Positions 14,810-16,487 of a stretch of 16,487 nt of DNA are shown piece after piece (position 1 is the first letter of the stretch; every line of letters starts with the position of its first letter). This DNA comes from Betaproteobacteria bacterium. Lineage in GTDB: Bacteria; Pseudomonadota; Gammaproteobacteria; Burkholderiales; SG8-39. The stretch is from the NCBI GenBank assembly GCA_005881355.1, contig VBDM01000021.1, positions 1 through 16,487 of the forward strand, written 5' to 3'. A program made the translations under genes and the position numbers. Below the pieces are notes generated by a model. The model searched no databases. It saw only the letters and a list, made by a program, of their open reading frames with translations, and was not told where the DNA came from.

Positions 14810-15619
14810 TCAGCTCATGTGAAGCCCGCCGTTGATCGAGATATTCGCGCCGGTGATGTACCCCGCCTCCTCGGAGGCGAGGTACGCGACGAGGCCCGCG
14901 ATCTCTTCGGGCCGCCCTAGCCGACCCATGGGAATCTGCTCGACGATCGAATTCAGGACTTCCGGCTTCATCGCCCGCACCATGTCGGTCTCGACGTAGC
15001 CAGGCGACACGGTGTTCACGGTCACGCCCTTTTTCACCACTTCCTGCGCGAGTGCCTTCGAGAATCCGTGCATGCCCGCTTTGGCCGCCGAGTAGTTGGT
15101 CTGGCCGAACTGGCCTTTGAGTGCGTTGACCGAGGAGATGTTGATGATGCGGCCCCAGCCGCGCTCCATCATGCCCTCGATCACCTGGCGAGTGACGTTG
15201 AAGACGCTGTTCAAGTTGGTGTTGATCACCGCGTACCAGTCGGCCGGCGACATTCGCTTGAAGACGCCGTCGCGAGTGATGCCGGCGTTGTTGACGAGGA
15301 TGTCCACGGGACCGATCACCGAGCCGATCTGGTAGAACATGTCGGCGCAGGACTCGTAGTCGTCCACGTCGCCCTCGGCCGCGTAGACCTGCATGCCTTC
15401 GCTGCGCATCTCCGCGAGCCAGTCGTCCTTCCTGTCGTAGCCGGGAAGGCAGCCCGCCACCACTTTCGCGCCGTTTCTCGACAGGCGCCGGCACACCGCC
15501 GTGCCGATTCCGCCCATGCCTCCGCTCACGAAGGCGATACGCCGCTTGACGGGAGCGCCTGCGTCCTGCGAAGGTTCCGCGTCCGTGTGAGCTATCGTGG
15601 CAGCTGTCGCGGTAGTCAT
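14810..15619 (-). CDS. phaB: Acetoacetyl-CoA reductase PhaB (upstream copy, N-terminally extended)
   Basis: Second PhaB-type short-chain dehydrogenase, 269 residues from the ATG at 15617-15619, which has GAGAGG 10 nt upstream. A TTG 18 nt further upstream is in frame but lacks support and would precede that ribosome site. Hallmarks are SGGMGGIG (32-39), NNAGITRD (from 110) and catalytic Ser163, Tyr176 and Lys180. Relative to the downstream copy it has about 24 extra N-terminal residues, rich in Thr and Ala (MTTATAATIAHTDAEPSQDA) and likely disordered. Its cofactor loop (VAGCLPGYDRKDDW) resembles Cupriavidus PhaB1 more than the other copy does. More than half of positions appear identical between the two copies by eye. 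It lies 64 bp after phaC, so it is probably the main reductase of the phaC transcript. Confidence 0.94.
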   Translation of the reverse strand: MTTATAATIAHTDAEPSQDAGAPVKRRIAFVSGGMGGIGTAVCRRLSRNGAKVVAGCLPGYDRKDDWLAEMRSEGMQVYAAEGDVDDYESCADMFYQIGSVIGPVDILVNNAGITRDGVFKRMSPADWYAVINTNLNSVFNVTRQVIEGMMERGWGRIINISSVNALKGQFGQTNYSAAKAGMHGFSKALAQEVVKKGVTVNTVSPGYVETDMVRAMKPEVLNSIVEQIPMGRLGRPEEIAGLVAYLASEEAGYITGANISINGGLHMS

Positions 15620-15683
15620 GGTTCGATTACCTCTCAATCAAGTTCGGCACGCTCCCCGCGGGCCCGAAGTCCCAGCCGGTGGG

Positions 15684-16487
15684 CTATGCCACGCGATGCT
15701 TGACGTAACGCCCGGGCGCTGGCTCGATCGGTTCGTACTTGGCATTGCCTAGGCGCGCGTGCGCTTTCACGCGCTCGCCGCCAAAGCGTTCGAGCCACGC
15801 GCTCCAGTCGGTCCACCAGCTTCCCGGCGTTTCCGTTGCGGCGGCAAGCCACGACTCCGGGTCGCCGGTTGGCTTCCCGCCTGTCCAGTAGCTGCGCTTG
15901 TTTTTCGAGGCGGGGTTGACGATCCCGGCGACGTGGCCGCTCGCCCCGAGCACGAAACGCATGTCGCTGTTGAGCAGCTGCGTCGTGCGGTACGCCGTGC
16001 GCCAAGGCACGATGTGGTCCTCGCGCGTGGCGAGCACGTAGGCAGGAACGACGACCCTGCCAAGGTCCACCGGCACACCCATCGTCGACACCCGGCCCGG
16101 CTCGCGCAATTTGTTCTCGAGATAGGTGTTGCGCACGTACCAGCAGTACATCGGACCGGGAAGGTTCGTGGAATCCGCGTTCCAGTAGAGCAGGTCGAAG
16201 GCCTCGGGCGACCTTCCCATGAGGTAGTTGTTCACCACATACGACCAGACGAGTTCGTTCGCGCGGAGCGCCGAGAACACGAGCGCGAGATCGCGCCCGG
16301 GCATGACGCCGCCCTTGCCGATGGAGGCCTCGCGCTGCATCACGCTCGGCTCGTCGATGAAGAGGCCGATCTCGCCGGTGTCGGAGAAGTCGAGCATCGA
16401 GGCAAGGAAAGTCGCGCTCTCGACGCGCGCCTCGCCCTTCGCCGCCGTCACGGCGAGCGCCGTCCCGAGCATCGTCCCGCCGACGCA
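15684..16487 (-). CDS. phaC: Class I polyhydroxyalkanoate synthase PhaC (5' part missing)
   Basis: PHA synthase polymerises (R)-3-hydroxyacyl-CoA at the surface of intracellular granules. The visible part is the C-terminal 267 residues of the alpha/beta-hydrolase domain. The first codon at the window edge (16485-16487, TGC) is the catalytic Cys of the lipase-like box, read as CVGGTMLG (Cys319 in Cupriavidus). The catalytic Asp is in TREDHIVPW (codon 16017-16019) and the His in GASGHVAGIVNP (codon 15933-15935), with spacing close to that of the Cupriavidus enzyme. The family's WNADSTNLPGPMYCWYVRNT and the end WSAWLERFGGERVKA are also typical of class I. About 320 N-terminal residues lie beyond the right edge. 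The TAG stop is 64 bp before the first phaB. Confidence 0.95.
   Translation of the reverse strand, partial: CVGGTMLGTALAVTAAKGEARVESATFLASMLDFSDTGEIGLFIDEPSVMQREASIGKGGVMPGRDLALVFSALRANELVWSYVVNNYLMGRSPEAFDLLYWNADSTNLPGPMYCWYVRNTYLENKLREPGRVSTMGVPVDLGRVVVPAYVLATREDHIVPWRTAYRTTQLLNSDMRFVLGASGHVAGIVNPASKNKRSYWTGGKPTGDPESWLAAATETPGSWWTDWSAWLERFGGERVKAHARLGNAKYEPIEPAPGRYVKHRVA

Overview
This is a high-GC stretch of bacterial chromosome, most likely from a betaproteobacterium (Burkholderiales, Rhodocyclales or a related order). The grounds are the PhaC/PhaB/PhaR/BktB polyester genes, which all resemble their Cupriavidus/Ralstonia counterparts, the RpfE-RecJ-PrfB-LysS gene order, and the heavy G/C third-position bias. 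Nearly all of the window is protein-coding. I see no rRNA, tRNA, CRISPR array, insertion sequence, integrase or phage gene.

Left edge (1-1058, minus strand): most of a LolC/LolE lipoprotein-release permease, cut by the window edge. A gap of about 40 bp separates it from a rightward block.

Rightward block (1099-9833): an RpfE-type protein, recJ, and the remains of a cyclophilin-like (COG2164/DUF369) gene that has lost its middle and changed frame. These are linked by two identical GTGA stop/start overlaps. A stand-alone KTSC-domain protein and a small one-helix membrane protein follow. Next come prfB, with the classical programmed +1 frameshift at an in-frame UGA, and lysS. The block ends with a glycine-zipper membrane protein closed by a strong intrinsic terminator, an EamA-family transporter and a MarC-family membrane protein.

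Leftward block (16487-9830): a polyhydroxyalkanoate (PHA) locus. In transcription order it holds the C-terminal half of class I PHA synthase phaC (the window ends exactly on its catalytic Cys codon), two tandem divergent acetoacetyl-CoA reductases (phaB paralogues), the granule-associated regulator phaR, the ribosomal S12 methylthiotransferase rimO, a BktB-type beta-ketothiolase and a patatin-like hydrolase. BktB condenses acyl-CoAs, PhaB reduces the product to (R)-3-hydroxyacyl-CoA, PhaC polymerises it, and PhaR couples granule state to expression. Three of the four standard activities and the regulator are therefore all here.

I found no wholly new system. The points most worth a second look are the broken cyclophilin-like gene, the tandem phaB pair with an inverted repeat between them, the patatin-like gene at the end of the PHA cluster, a KTSC protein close to lysS, and several genes whose -10-like hexamers sit so near the start codon that their mRNAs may be leaderless.
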